Below, piece by piece: positions 11,111-21,285 of a DNA stretch of 64,000 bases (within the stretch, counting starts at the first letter, position 1; each line of letters begins with the position of its first letter). The translations under genes were made by a program, and so were the position numbers. Under the pieces are notes generated by a model, which searched no databases, had not been told where the DNA came from, and saw nothing but the letters and a program-made list of their open reading frames with translations. The DNA is from Bursaphelenchus xylophilus. Lineage: Eukaryota; Nematoda; Chromadorea; Rhabditida; Aphelenchoididae. The stretch is from NCBI GenBank assembly GCA_904066235.2, contig CAJFCV020000005.1, forward strand, positions 10,783,501-10,847,500, in the 5' to 3' direction.

Positions 11111-11560
11111 CAGGGGAAGTACTCCAAGTGCGACGATCAGATTTTGATGAAACTTGGCACAAATTTAGAGCAATTTTTTCCAAGATATATGCGAGAATCC
11201 TAGCTTGCGCTTTGCAGAAACAACCGAGATTTTTAGATCGAAAGTCGGCAAAAGTTTAGGACTTTTTGCCGAATTTTGGCACGAAAAGTTTCATGCTTAT
11301 TTCTACTGTAAAGGATAATGTTCCTACAAAAAATCAAAATTTTCCGCGTGAAAGTGGCAACGTTATGGCCAAAAAGCGTTTTTCTCTCTGACCGATCTCC
11401 GCGTTTAGCGTTCTCTCCCGGCGGCAAAAATCGTTCGATATCTTGGCGGCGCCGGCAAAGCGCGAGCTAAAACTGTCAGGAATTGATGTTTAGTCCACAC
11501 CCGACGTGTGTGCAAAATTTAAAGAAAATCTGAGCGTCGCACTTGGAGTACTTCCCCTGC
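11111..11560. repeat. Family D element, full length (about 450 bp)
   Basis: The ends CAGGGGAAGTACTCCAAGTG and CACTTGGAGTACTTCCCCTG are perfect inverse copies, continuing as CGACG/CTCAGATTTT. This is the best-defined D copy in the window. The core (TCTGACCGATCTCCGCGTTT) is present. Confidence 0.88.
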
Positions 11561-11799
11561 AAGCCATGTTTTGGAAAAATATTAGTATCTTTTTTGTGTT
11601 TTGCAAAGCCTTTCGGAAAGCCGCGGACGAATTTTTGACGTTTGCAGAGTGCATAAAAGTCAGGGATACAGCCGAAAAAAAGCTTATTTCACGGTGAAAA
11701 GGCAAGAAATAGCAAAGTTCAAAGCGAACATCTATTTTTTTCATAATGCTAGTCGTCGATTTCAGCCCGGCAACTTCGCGGAACGCCTAGTACGAACAC

Positions 11800-11942
11800 T
11801 ATCAGTGTGTCGGGAAAATAATGTGGGTTCGTCGCGCCTCGAAATCGCCCATCATCGCTTTGAAGCCGCAGCTGCAAATTCGGTGCGCAACTTGCGATTC
11901 GAAGCCGCAAAAAATCCACATTATTTTCCCGACAGACTGGTA
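11800..11942. repeat. Family A MITE, A1 type
   Basis: Left TATCAGTGTGTCGGGAAAATAA, right TTATTTTCCCGACAGACTGGTA, with GTGGGTTCGTCGCGCC inside the left end. Confidence 0.87.
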
Positions 11943-12105
11943 TTTTCATAAAATGTTAAATTTTTCGCATTTACTAACCGAGTAAGGGAAAGTTTGACGT
12001 TATTGAACCCATGTTCTTTGGAACCCATTCATTGCTGACGGCTTTGAAGCCGAAACTACAAACTGAATCATGGTAAGGTTAAGTTTGTGCTGGTTACTTC
12101 CTACT

Positions 12106-12322
12106 CTTTTCATAAAGTGCAAAGGCATTTTTTCGCCTTTTTATCGCGAACGCACAGTGGATTTGGTTTTTTTCTTGATTTTTTGCTGACGCAGTGCATT
12201 TTGCTGTTTTCGCACAGTGCAAACATCAAACGAAAAAGCAGTTTGCACCGTGCGAAAGCGATAATTTAATTCACGGTGCGAAAGGAGAGTGAAGAAAAAT
12301 CGACGCACTTTATGAAAATTCT
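12106..12322. repeat. Family B element
   Basis: It starts TTTTCATAAAGTGCAAAGGC and ends GACGCACTTTATGAAAATTC. The interior contains TTTGCACCGTGCGAAA and CGCACAGTGCA motifs. Confidence 0.8.
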
Positions 12323-12415
12323 ACAATTTCAGCCTGTCGGGAAAATAATGAGCAAATGTGCGCATCTCGTCGCTGAGTTGAAAAGCAATCTGATTTTGTC
12401 GCGACGCAATGCATA
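12323..12415. repeat. Family A MITE, A2 type, right end missing
   Basis: The left terminus (TTTCAGCCTGTCGGGAAAATAA) and the A2 interior (GTCGCTGAGTTGAAAAGCAA) are present. The sequence stops matching near 12410. Confidence 0.7.
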
Positions 12416-12466
12416 TAAACGATTTTCGTTAATCTCCAGGCGCTTTATGAAAACCCAATTTTTACC

Positions 12467-12717
12467 TACAGTGAGGGACCGGATCCATTGGCAAAAAACG
12501 TCTCATTTTGCAGCCCGGAAGGGACCAAAACGTCTCCAAACCCTTCACTTCTCTAAGCTAAAAAACTCCGCTTTGAAAAGCGCGCCCTTTCCTTCAAGGC
12601 GGGATATTCAAAGCTGGGTTTTTAAACTTAGAGAAGGGAAGCGTTTGGAGACATTTTGGTCCCTTCCGGAATGCAAAATGAGACGTTTTTTGCCATTGGA
12701 TCCGGTCCCTCACTGTA
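12467..12717. repeat. Family C fold-back MITE
   Basis: Nearly symmetrical, from TACAGTGAGGGACCGGATCC to GGATCCGGTCCCTCACTGTA. It differs from other C copies in its interior (GGGACCAAAACGTCTCCAAA against its inverse), so it is a subfamily with compensating changes in both arms. Confidence 0.88.
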
Positions 12718-13138
12718 CAGGGCATCGCTTGTCAGCCCGCTCTGTCAATCTTTCTAGCCGGCTATTTGTTTTTTTTTATAAGTTTTCAGCTTGCTAAGCG
12801 GACAAATAAAATACATTCGAAAACACGCGAAAGCAAATGAACTTTTATTAGCTTCACAAAAAAGGTCAAAAGCACCAAAAATACGGTAGAAAAATCTAAG
12901 GAAACCAAAAATTTAAAATGCCAAAAGCCTCGAGAGTGGCGTACTTTTGTATGCAAAAGGTCAAGTGGGATTTTTTTGGCAACAAATGTTCTCCAAAAGT
13001 AATAAGTTCCGGTAATTTTCGCCTTCCCTCAAGGGGAAAAGTCAAATTGGCGGTCAACAAATACCCGTAATTGTGCCTGCTTTGCAAAAACATATTGCTT
13101 TGGGCCTGCCCTTAGACTACATATAATACAATATGTAG
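12718..13138. other. No gene seen
   Basis: AT-rich sequence with no recognised family. The short open frames on both strands are not convincing. Confidence 0.3.
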
Positions 13139-13296
13139 TGTCAGTCTGTCGGGAAAATAATGAGCATCCAGTCGCAACGAAAATTGCCTCATCGCCGAGA
13201 AAATGAATTGTGTCGCGGCAAAATCAAATTGCTTTCACTTTAGCGACGCGATTGACGCAGCGACATTGTGCTCATTATTTTTCCGACAGACTGATA
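13139..13296. repeat. Family A MITE, A2 type
   Basis: Both termini are present (GTCAGTCTGTCGGGAAAATAA, TTTTTCCGACAGACTGATA). The interior includes GAGAAAATGAATTGTGTCGC. Confidence 0.87.
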
Positions 13297-13315
13297 CTAC
13301 TTATAGTAAATACAT

Positions 13316-13588
13316 ACTTTCATAAGGTGGGTCGACTTTTAATCATGCGTTGCACTGTGCAAGAAAAATTCCATTTATCACAGTGAATTTGATATTTTCC
13401 GTTGCGAAAAATATAAAATCGCTGCTACGCAAGCTTTTTCTCATTACGCTGACGCGAAACTGAGTCAATTGCACAGTGCAGAAATTCAAAATGTTTTGAA
13501 ACTGATCGCGTTGCGCGAAAAAGACAAAAGCGCAATGCCCTGAAGAAAAAAAATCAAAAAAAAAAAATCTACGCACTTTATGAAAATA
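13316..13588. repeat. Family B element
   Basis: It starts TTTCATAAGGTGGGTCGACT and ends ATCTACGCACTTTATGAAAA. It has few internal palindromes compared with its neighbour. Confidence 0.75.
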
Positions 13589-14120
13589 TCAGTTGTATTT
13601 CCATCAGCCTTTTGCACCGTGCAGACATTTTTTCTGCTTTTGCACAGTGCATCTGGAACATTTTCCTACGTTTGTCGCCAACGCACAGTGCATTTTTATT
13701 TTCCTATTTTTGCACTGTGCAATATTCAAAAAAAGCGGTTTGCACTGTGCAGACATTTTTTTGCTTTTGCACAGTGCACTTTGAACATTTTCCTACGCTT
13801 GTCGCCAGCGCACAGTGCATTTCACTTTTTCGCACTGTGCAAATTTGAAAAAAGCCGTTTGCACTGTGCAGACATTTTTCGCTTTTGCACAGTGCATATT
13901 GAACATTTTCCCACGCTTGTCGCCAACGCACAGTGCATTTCTTTCCTTTCGCACTGTGCAAACCTCAAAAGAACCGTTTGCACAGTGCAAATTTCTATCG
14001 CCGCGACATTTCACCGCACAGTGCAAAAACCAAAAAAAATTGAAATGCACAGTGCACGAATGAGAGGTTCTCGTGCACGATGCGAGGCGCGGCAAATGTC
14101 CATGCACTTTATGAAAGCGC
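13589..14120. repeat. Family B block with internal tandem repeats of about 120 bp
   Basis: A unit (GTTTGCACTGTGCAGACATT, ttttgcttttgcacagtgca, ACATTTTCCTACGCTTGTCG, then CGCACAGTGCATTT) is repeated about three times. TGCAC-N-GTGCA occurs about 15 times. The block ends CATGCACTTTATGAAAGCGC. Because unit lengths are near multiples of three and stop-poor, both strands show long open frames rich in CTVQ/HSAN strings, which I do not treat as genes. Confidence 0.85.
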
Positions 14121-14480
14121 TGGTAGACGAATAATCATCAAAATCGCCTCCCCACACCCCGAATTACTCTGGGTCCATTTGGTCGAACGGAATACAAAAC
14201 AGACTCCAGACACTTGCACTCACACCGAATTGCCCAGAGGGCAATTCGCACCACGCGGACACCACCTAAACGCATTTGGTTCGGACGTTCCGAGTCCTCT
14301 CGCCGGAGTGTTTACCGCGTCCAATTGATGGGTCTGCGGCCGGGGCGAAACGGATCCATCCGCTTGTCAGCCGGCCATCATGCACTCGGGGAGAAAATAT
14401 TTTGTGGGGGGAAAAATCAAAATGGCTGGCGGGAATAGCGGCATGGCGTGGAGAAGGGGAAAGCTTCCGCATTCTTTCTT
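14121..14480. other. No gene assigned; GC-rich unique stretch
   Basis: No repeat family is recognised. It includes a GGGCAATTCG palindromic patch (AATTGCCCAGAGGGCAATT, about 14229-14247). Three overlapping frames are open, but none resembles a known protein. Confidence 0.35.
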
Positions 14481-15078
14481 CAGTCTGTCGGGAAAATAGT
14501 GTGGATTCGGCTTAGAACCGGCAGCACTTTGAGATGGCTAGCCGCCTGAAAATTTGGTGCGATGAGGCAAGAATTTTTCCGCGACAAATCCACATTATTT
14601 TACCGACAAACTAATATTGGTTTGTCGGGAAAATAGTGTGGATTCGTAGGGCTTTGGAATCGTCAGCACGACGGCTAGGCTGAAGATTCCGTGCCGTAAG
14701 GCGAGATATTTTGCTGCGACAAATCCACATTATTTTTCCGACAAAATAATATTGGTTCGTCGGGAAAATAGTGTGGATTCATAATGCTTTAGAATTGTCA
14801 GCACGACGGCTAGGCTGAAGATTCCGTGCCGTAAGGCGAGACATTTTGCTGCGACAAATCCACATTATTTTCCTGCCAAAATAATATTGGCTTGTCGGGA
14901 AAATATTGTGGATTCGTAGGGCTTTGGAATCGTCAGCAGTTTGCGACGGCTAGGCTGCAGATTTGATGCCATAAGGCGAGAAATTTTGCTGCGAAAAATC
15001 CACATTATTTTCCCGACAAAATAATATTGGTTTGTCGGGAAAATAGTGTGGATTCAGCGACCTTTGGAATGCCTTGCA
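14481..15078. repeat. Tandem array of family A units, period about 136 bp
   Basis: Left termini of the form TTGTCGGGAAAATAGTGTGG occur at about 14481, 14618, 14753, 14889 and 15029. Each follows directly after a right terminus (CACATTATTTTxCCGACAAA, then ATAATATTGG). Units 2-4 share an unusual interior (GCACGACGGCTAGGCTGAAG, then CGTGCCGTAAGGCGAGA) not seen in dispersed copies. This is a MITE that has amplified head to tail. The fifth unit is cut short. Confidence 0.9.
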
Positions 15079-15655
15079 AAGCCCGCACCGTGCGAAAGCA
15101 ATGATTGAAAACGAAAAATGCACTGTGAAGAAAGTCTACGCACTTTCGAAAAAGATGCCTACACAAAAGGAGGTTTTGTCGATAGATTGGTTTGAAAGGA
15201 GGTTTGAATAAAGAATAAGCGAAAAAAACAAAAATAGGTCGTTCCGAAGCCGGCCTAAAATTAATATTATATTAGAGGCCTCTTCAAAGTCATATCGGAA
15301 ATTTTTGACTCCCACCTTGCACACACGCACTATTAGTATTTTTCAATAATATCGTTTCCTTTTTCGCACGGTGCAAACCTCAAAAAAGCAGTTTGCACTG
15401 TGCAGACATTTTTTTGCTTTCGCACAGTGCATCTTGAACCTTTTCCCACGCTTGTCGCGAACGCACAGTGCATTTTCTTTTTTTTTGTACAGTGCAAACC
15501 TCAAAAGAAGCCGCTTGCACAGTGCAAATTTTTGGCGCCGAGTCGGCGGCATTTCGCCGCACAGTGCAAAAATCAAAAAAGGAAAAGTGGAATGCACGGT
15601 GCAAAAAAATTCAGGGGTTTTTGTGCACAGTGCGGAACTTTTTTCTTTTGAAAAT
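15079..15655. repeat. Family B fragments
   Basis: A right end (AAAGTCTACGCACTTTCGAAA) lies at 15130-15150. From 15360 to 15650 there is a run of TGCAC-N-GTGCA motifs with the same spacing as the 13.6-kb block (CCCACGCTTGTCGCGAACGC). The outer terminus on the right is missing. Between them (15150-15355) I see no feature. Confidence 0.7.
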
Positions 15656-15659
15656 ACAA

Positions 15660-16002
15660 ACTTTTGCGGACCAGAGAGTATGTTAAATGCGGAGAGCGAT
15701 CAGAGAGAAAAATATTTTTCGGCCATACTTTTGCCAGTTATGCGAGAAAAAATTGCTTTTTTATGCGAAAAAATGTGTATATAAATGCATAAATACATAC
15801 TCATGCACTTTTACCGTGCGAAAAATAAAAAAAAATTACCTTATTTGTTATATTTCGCCCTAAAAATCTTGGCCGTTTCTGCAAAGCCCAAGGAACGACT
15901 GTTGGATCTATCTTCAAAAAAAAAAAAAAAAAAAAAAAAAATGAACCCTAAATTTTAGCCAAATTTCATCAAAGTCTGAACGTCGCATTTAAAGCATTTC
16001 TA
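15660..16002. repeat. Family D element, left part missing
   Basis: It contains ATGCGGAGAGCGATCAGAGAG (the D core, inverse), a 28-base A run at 15915-15942 and a right end (AAGTCTGAACGTCGCATTTA). Confidence 0.65.
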
Positions 16003-16160
16003 TTATCAGTCTGTCGGGAAAATAATGTGGATTTGTCGCAACAAAATTGGTCGCTTGCAGTTGCCCCATAAAATTTCCAGCCACCGCCAGCAATCGCAAA
16101 GCAATAATGGGCGATTCCAAGGCGCGACGAATCCACATTATTTTCCCGACAGACTGATAT
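16003..16160. repeat. Family A MITE, A1 type
   Basis: Both ends are intact (TTATCAGTCTGTCGGGAAAA, CATTATTTTCCCGACAGACT). It sits immediately against the end of the D element, probably an insertion into it. Confidence 0.88.
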
Positions 16161-16825
16161 CCACATTTTCATCAAATTTCCACAAGTGCATCAAGTCAGC
16201 TTGAAGATTCAGCTCATCAAAAAAAAAGTCGCCCTTTACAAAAAAATTCGTCAGAAAAAAAAAGGGAAAAAGTTTCAAAAACATCCCTGCCCACCGCAAG
16301 ACGGCCAAGAGCCCGTTACAGTCGCAAAACGGAGTTTTGGGGTCGCCTCAGGGCATAATTTCATTTCCGGCCGAGCGCACGTTGAGCCAATAGGTTTGAT
16401 GAAGCGGAAAAGTAGTCCACCCATCATTGCCTCGGGCCTGGCGCGGCGCTCTATTTTTAACCCACCCCCGGCGACAACAGGAAGACGCGAGAAGGGGGGG
16501 GGCAGTGATTTGATTAGAGCGTCCCCGCTCCTTGAAACTCATTGTTTCTGGCCGAGTGCCGCCGCGGCCACAGATTGAAACCCGTTCGTTCGGCCGCCCA
16601 TTAATCGGCAATTTTCCGGCCCGGAACCTGATTCGGAATTACTGTAGCGACGTAAACAGCAAGTCGATTAGATTGAGGCGTTGGAGGAGGAGGAAAAATT
16701 ACGTGTGAATAGAGAGGGCTGAAAAAAGTTTAACATCGAAAATATATGTGTGAAGGGCGGGTAGAATTAGACAAAATTGAGCAAGGGCCTTCAGAGGCCT
16801 CCAACTAAACTCTTAGCACTATTAG
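16161..16825. other. No gene assigned
   Basis: A 130-codon + frame and an 87-codon - frame overlap (16186-16611), with no recognisable domain. The section 16320-16620 is GC-rich and contains an 8-G run. No repeat family is seen. Confidence 0.3.
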
Positions 16826-17388
16826 TACTTTCATAAAGTGCATGAACATTGGCTCGCTTGAGCACAGTGCACTTTGAACAATTTCCCACGCTTGTCGCCA
16901 ACGCACAGTGCATTCTTTATTTTTCTCTTTTCGCACAGTGCAAATAAAAAAAAAAGCTTTTGCACTGTGCAAATTCTTGGCGACGTCGCAGCGACATTTC
17001 GCCGCACAGTGCAAAACCAATAAGTGAAATGCACGGTGCATGAAGGGAGGGGCCTTTTGTTTTCTTCCCCGTTGCACAGTGCACTTTGCAAATTTTTCCC
17101 ACGCTTGTCGCCAACGCACAGTGCACTTTCCTCCTTTCGCACAGTGCAAAAAAAAATGAAACGCACGGTGCGGAAACGAAAGTTCAGTTTGCACAAAAAC
17201 CAAAAAAAAAACAAAATGCACGGTGCAAAAAGAAGCGTTTTTTGTGCACAGTGCTGTGCGAGAGAGATGGCCATAATGTGTCGGGAAAATAATGAGCACA
17301 ATTTCGCGTCGAAAATCGCATCGCCGCCGGGAAAATGAATTGTGCGAACTGAGGCAAAAATTGACCATGCGCTTTCTGAAATGACTTG
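16826..17388. repeat. Family B element, large, carrying a family A fragment
   Basis: It starts TTTCATAAAGTGCATGAACA and ends CCATGCGCTTTCTGAAATGA. About 14 TGCAC-N-GTGCA motifs lie inside. A left-half A2 fragment (TGTGTCGGGAAAATAATGAG to GGGAAAATGAATTGTG, 17276-17345) has landed near the right end. Confidence 0.8.
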
Positions 17389-17411
17389 TATGACAACTGC
17401 AGTAAATCATA

Positions 17412-17783
17412 CCATATCTGTCGGGAAAATAATGAGAATCTTTCGTACCTTGGAATCGCCCATCATCGCTTTTTGCGAAAAGTGTGGATGTGCAATTTTG
17501 CTGCAAAAAATCCATATTTTCCCGACAGCTTTATATCAGCTTGTAGGGAAAATAAGGACGATTTGTTGCGCCTTGGAATCGCCCATCATCGCTTTGCGAC
17601 GGCCTAGGCTTTTCGTTGCGCCGAATCCACATTATTTTCCCGACGCACTGATATTAGTCTGTCGGGAAAATAATGTGGATTTGTCGCGCCTTGCAATGAC
17701 CTTGATATTTGCTGCGCGACTCCGAGGAGGCGAGAAATTTCGCTGCGACAGGTCCACATTATTTTCCCGACAGACTCATATCA
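17412..17783. repeat. Cluster of three family A MITEs, A1 type
   Basis: The copies meet at about 17534 and 17653 with shared TA. The first is shortened at its right end (CCATATTTTCCCGACAGC). The second has TTGTAGGGAAAATAAGG. The third is the best preserved. Confidence 0.82.
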
Positions 17784-18236
17784 ACCATTTTTGAGGCATA
17801 CAAGTTGCCCATCATTTTTTCCACCAACGGCAGTGCAACGAGTGATCAGAAATGACCAAAGAACTGATATTCTTTGAGCTTTTCAAACCGCGGCGAAAAG
17901 CTCTCATCAAAAACGAGGTCAAAACCCCCCAAAGCTGAGGCAACATTTTGCTAAGCGGACAATTAGCTGCACACCGAAAAAAAATGGTAAAAGTACAGAA
18001 ACATAAACGGCCCAGACCCACGGATCAATCAAAAGCGCCTCGTTGAAGGGAGCATGATGAAGTGTTGGCCGGGGGATTGTCACAGATCGGAGCAAAACAG
18101 AGGAGGCAACATGGATGGGAAGGAGATCAAAAATCTCCGTGATAAAAAGCGACCAAAGATCGGTGGAACGAGCAATTTGTCAAATGGGATGTGAAGAAGG
18201 ACATGTGAGGTTAATGACGTGTTTCGCTAACTGTTA
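17784..18236. other. No gene seen
   Basis: Unique-looking sequence with no long frame and no recognised repeat. Confidence 0.3.
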
Positions 18237-18822
18237 GCATTTTCACAAAGTGCCTGGACATTTTTTCGCTTTCGCACAGTGCATCTTGAAGTTTTGTCGC
18301 CAACGCATCTCAAAAAAGCCGGTTGCACTGTGCACATTTTTAAACAAAATCAAATTTGAACTTTTTTCGCCAACGCACTGTAGATTTTTGGCTTTGCGCA
18401 CCGCACATCAAACTGAAAGAAAAGTTCGGTGACTGGATTGGCAATTTGCCAAAAAAAGACGCGAAAAAACGTATTGTCGGGGAAGAAATGGGGAATTTTT
18501 GGGGCGAGAGAGCACGCTTTTGCATGTCTTTTTTCCCTCTTTCTCTGCAAAATCAAGACGAAGTGTAAAAAACCGATAGCGAAAGGTCTATTCCGGTCAC
18601 CGGACTCCTCAGTTTGACGTGCGCCGTGCAAACCTCAAAAAAGCCGATTGCACTGTGCACATTTAGTTGATCAAAACCGCAGCAGTTGAGAAAAGCTTAC
18701 GTCGCAGCGATATTTCAAATGCACAGTGCAAAACCAAAAAAAAGTGAGTGCACGGTGCAACTCGCGAATTTTCGTGCACGGTGCGAACCGCGAGAAACCT
18801 CCAGGCACTTTGTGAAAATGCT
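18237..18822. repeat. Family B element, about 585 bp
   Basis: The ends AGCATTTTCACAAAGTGCCT and AGGCACTTTGTGAAAATGCT are perfect inverse copies, which fixes the boundaries. The interior mixes TGCAC-N-GTGCA motifs with a non-palindromic stretch (18420-18600). Confidence 0.88.
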
Positions 18823-19352
18823 AATATTAGTCTGTCGGGAAAATATTGAGCATGATGTAGGATTCAAGCTCGAAAATATTATTCTTCGGCTTAACAGTCT
18901 GTCGGGAAAATAATGTGGATTTTCCACGGCTTGGAATCGCCCTTCAGCGCTTTGCGACGACTACCGCGGTGGGGGGATTTGGCGCGGTTAGATGACGCAT
19001 TTTTCTAGGATAAATAAACCCACATTATTTTCCCGACATAATGCTATTGATTAACTATAGACTATCAAGTCTGTCGGGAAAATAATGAACACAATGTCGT
19101 TGCGTCTAAAATAAATTTTATTTTTCCACAACACAATTCATTTTCTCGGCGGCGATGCGATTTTCGTCGCGACAGAATGCTCATTATTTTCCCGACAAAC
19201 TGATATCTGCCTGTCGGGGAAATAATGTGGATTTGTCGCGGGTAATAATTTCTTATCAGCCCTTTGCGACGGCTAGCTGAGGATACAATAAGCAACTTGA
19301 TAAGGAGAGAAATTTTGCTGCGGCAAATCCACATTATTTTCCCGACAGAGTG
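18823..19352. repeat. Cluster of four family A MITEs
   Basis: A left-half A2 fragment (18825-18893), an A1 copy (18894-19045), an A2 copy (19068-19203) and an A1 copy (19202-19352). The termini are clear in each full copy. Confidence 0.82.
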
Positions 19353-19755
19353 TTAACAAAAATTTCTTCAAGTAGGACGCTTTCTACGTTACGTGTGCTC
19401 AAAACAAGCCCACAAACACGACGTTTTTCAAACGAGGAAGTTCAACATTGTCGTTAATTAATTACAAACCAACTATCGTGTGATTGAGTACGGTAATAAT
19501 TGCATGTTGAGAAACGACGCGAGAACAATACGTACTTCTCTTTTTTACCTGTCTTTGATGATTATCCCTCTGTTTAGTATTAATTATAACCTCCGTTTTT
19601 TCACGCGTCGATAACCTATGATTACGGTAGAGAGGGGATATGTAAAAGAGTTTTTCCGAACGTACAATTAATATGACCGAGCTTTCGGGAAAGTCGTAGA
19701 AAGATTTTTGGTGAAAGAACTTATTAGTCTGGGGAAAGTAGTGGTTGGTTGTAGC
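19353..19755. other. No gene seen
   Basis: AT-rich. A 137-codon minus frame extends from the GC-rich repeat at its right into this region and is repeat-derived. Confidence 0.3.
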
Positions 19756-20180
19756 CAGAGATTGCCACGGCTCCGGAGCTGGCCCATGGCTCCGGCTCTG
19801 AGCGGCTCCGGCTCCGGGCCGGGAGCCAGAGCCGGAGCCGGAAATTTTGGGTGCGGCTCCGGCTCCAGAGCCCAAAGTCGGAGCCAGGCTTCTCAGCTTT
19901 CAGAAAAGCAACAATTTCATAAAAAAGTACTGGAAAGGATGTGCTTCATGCGAATTGGGTGCAAAAACGTTGGGTGTATGATACCCGGCACTAACAACTT
20001 TTATTTTTGGAAAGATATTTTAAAATATTTTTTTGCACGGGAGCCGGGATTCGAAGCCGGAGACCTTTTTAAATTTTTTATGAGAGCCGGAGCCGGAGCT
20101 GCAAATTTGGCCTCGGCTCCGGCTCTGGGAGCTAAGAGCCGGAGCCGGAGCCGAAATTTTCAACGTGGCAATCTTTGGTT
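19756..20180. repeat. GGAGCC/GGCTCC simple palindromic repeat
   Basis: Two clusters (about 19760-19885 and 20038-20150) are made of GGAGCC and GGCTCC hexamers in both orientations, so the whole region can fold on itself. The 150 bp between them is AT-rich and unrelated. Confidence 0.8.
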
Positions 20181-20284
20181 GTAGCAAAGTATTTACTGGT
20201 GTGTGAAAGGGTACAGAAAATCTTCAGCTGCGGCAAGCTCTCTCAAAGCGATGGTGGCGATTCGAGGACGCGACAAGTCCACAT

Positions 20285-20440
20285 TATCAATCTGTCGGGA
20301 AAATAACGGAGGGACGTCGCAGCAAAATCTTTCGCCTGGTCGAAAGAAGGGTGCACCAAACCTCCAGCTTCGGCAGCCGCCGCAAAGCGATAAGAAGCGA
20401 TTCCGATGCGACCTGCCGTAATCTTCCCGACGAACTGATA
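20285..20440. repeat. Family A MITE, A3 type, diverged
   Basis: Left TATCAATCTGTCGGGAAAATAA, right GTAATCTTCCCGACGAACTGATA. The A3 interior is recognisable. Confidence 0.78.
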
Positions 20441-20494
20441 TTATATTCTCACTACAGAATGATACGTACTAGTCATCATCACAACGTCGCAGGA

Positions 20495-20665
20495 ATGACT
20501 TCGGCGACGTGCACTGCGCAAAAAATGCAAGGTGCAAGCGACATCCGAAAAAAGCACATTGCACTGTGCAAAAATCAAGATATTGCACGGTGCAAAGTAA
20601 AATTTTGTTCTTGCACGGTGCATGTCGAAAAAGTCACTCCAGCGACTTTGGGAACGGACTAGTAC
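20495..20665. repeat. Family B-related element
   Basis: Four to five TGCAC-N-GTGCA variants are followed by the terminal block AAAAGTCACTCCAGCGACTTT and GGAACGGACTAGTA. That block also ends several other B-type copies (53990, 58000), so it marks a B subfamily. Confidence 0.7.
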
Positions 20666-20724
20666 CAAAAATTATGCGTTCACAGTGACCGTGACCAATC
20701 ATTAGCATGTTCTTTTACTCTACA

Positions 20725-20915
20725 TACAGTTATGGACCTGTTCCAGTGGCAAGAAACGTACAATTTCGCATCCAGGAAGTATCAAAAATGTGGCAAAATG
20801 CTTCCCTCTCCAAGTGAAGAAACTCCGATTTTCTAAAGACCACCCGCTCTTTTTGTGAGGGACATTTTGCCACATTTTTTGATACTTCCCGGATGCAAAG
20901 TGGTACGTCACTCCT
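20725..20915. repeat. Family C fold-back MITE, short
   Basis: From TACAGTTATGGACCTGTTCC to CTTCCCGGATGCAAAGTGGT. The right outer end is missing. Confidence 0.75.
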
Positions 20916-21285
20916 TTTTTTCGGCCAAGTTTAAAAAAACGAAACGTGTGAGGGTCAGATAATTATCCCCCCTCTTGGCTGTTTGCTCTCGGAAACCACT
21001 CCACGCCAAAGTTTAATCAACCCGATCAAGTGGCCACAAGGGTTTGGGGGAAACGGAAATAAAAAAATCCCAAAAATAGGAAGCGCTTGCCGCATTCGGA
21101 GGGAATTAGGCTTGTAATTGGGTTCTGAGATTCCGAGAGAAAACGAAAATTTTCCGGGAATTCGAGCCGCTGAAGGAAGAGGGTTTCTTTTACGGTAGGT
21201 ATGAGTTTAGGTATCGGATTGTAGTTTACAATTAGGAAGAAAAAAAACAGGAAAAATGTGTAGAAATGGCACTACAACCAGAAGC
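20916..21285. other. No gene seen
   Basis: Unique sequence, no open frame of note. Confidence 0.3.

Noticed and set aside
12276..12797. 173-codon + frame
   Set aside because: It crosses a B end, an A2 fragment and a complete family C element, so it is read through repeats.
13580..14134. 184-codon + frame and other long frames rich in CTVQ, HSAN and FALCR strings
   Set aside because: They are translations of the TGCAC-N-GTGCA tandem units, occur on both strands, and appear wherever family B does (15.4, 17.0, 54.5 kb).
14481..15078. CRISPR-like array
   Set aside because: The repeated unit is the whole 136 bp with no unique spacers of constant length, and its ends are family A MITE termini; the genome is eukaryotic.
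20040..20070. GGATTCGAAGCC, resembling a tRNA T-loop
   Set aside because: No D-arm, anticodon arm or paired acceptor stem can be drawn around it; it lies between the two GGAGCC clusters.
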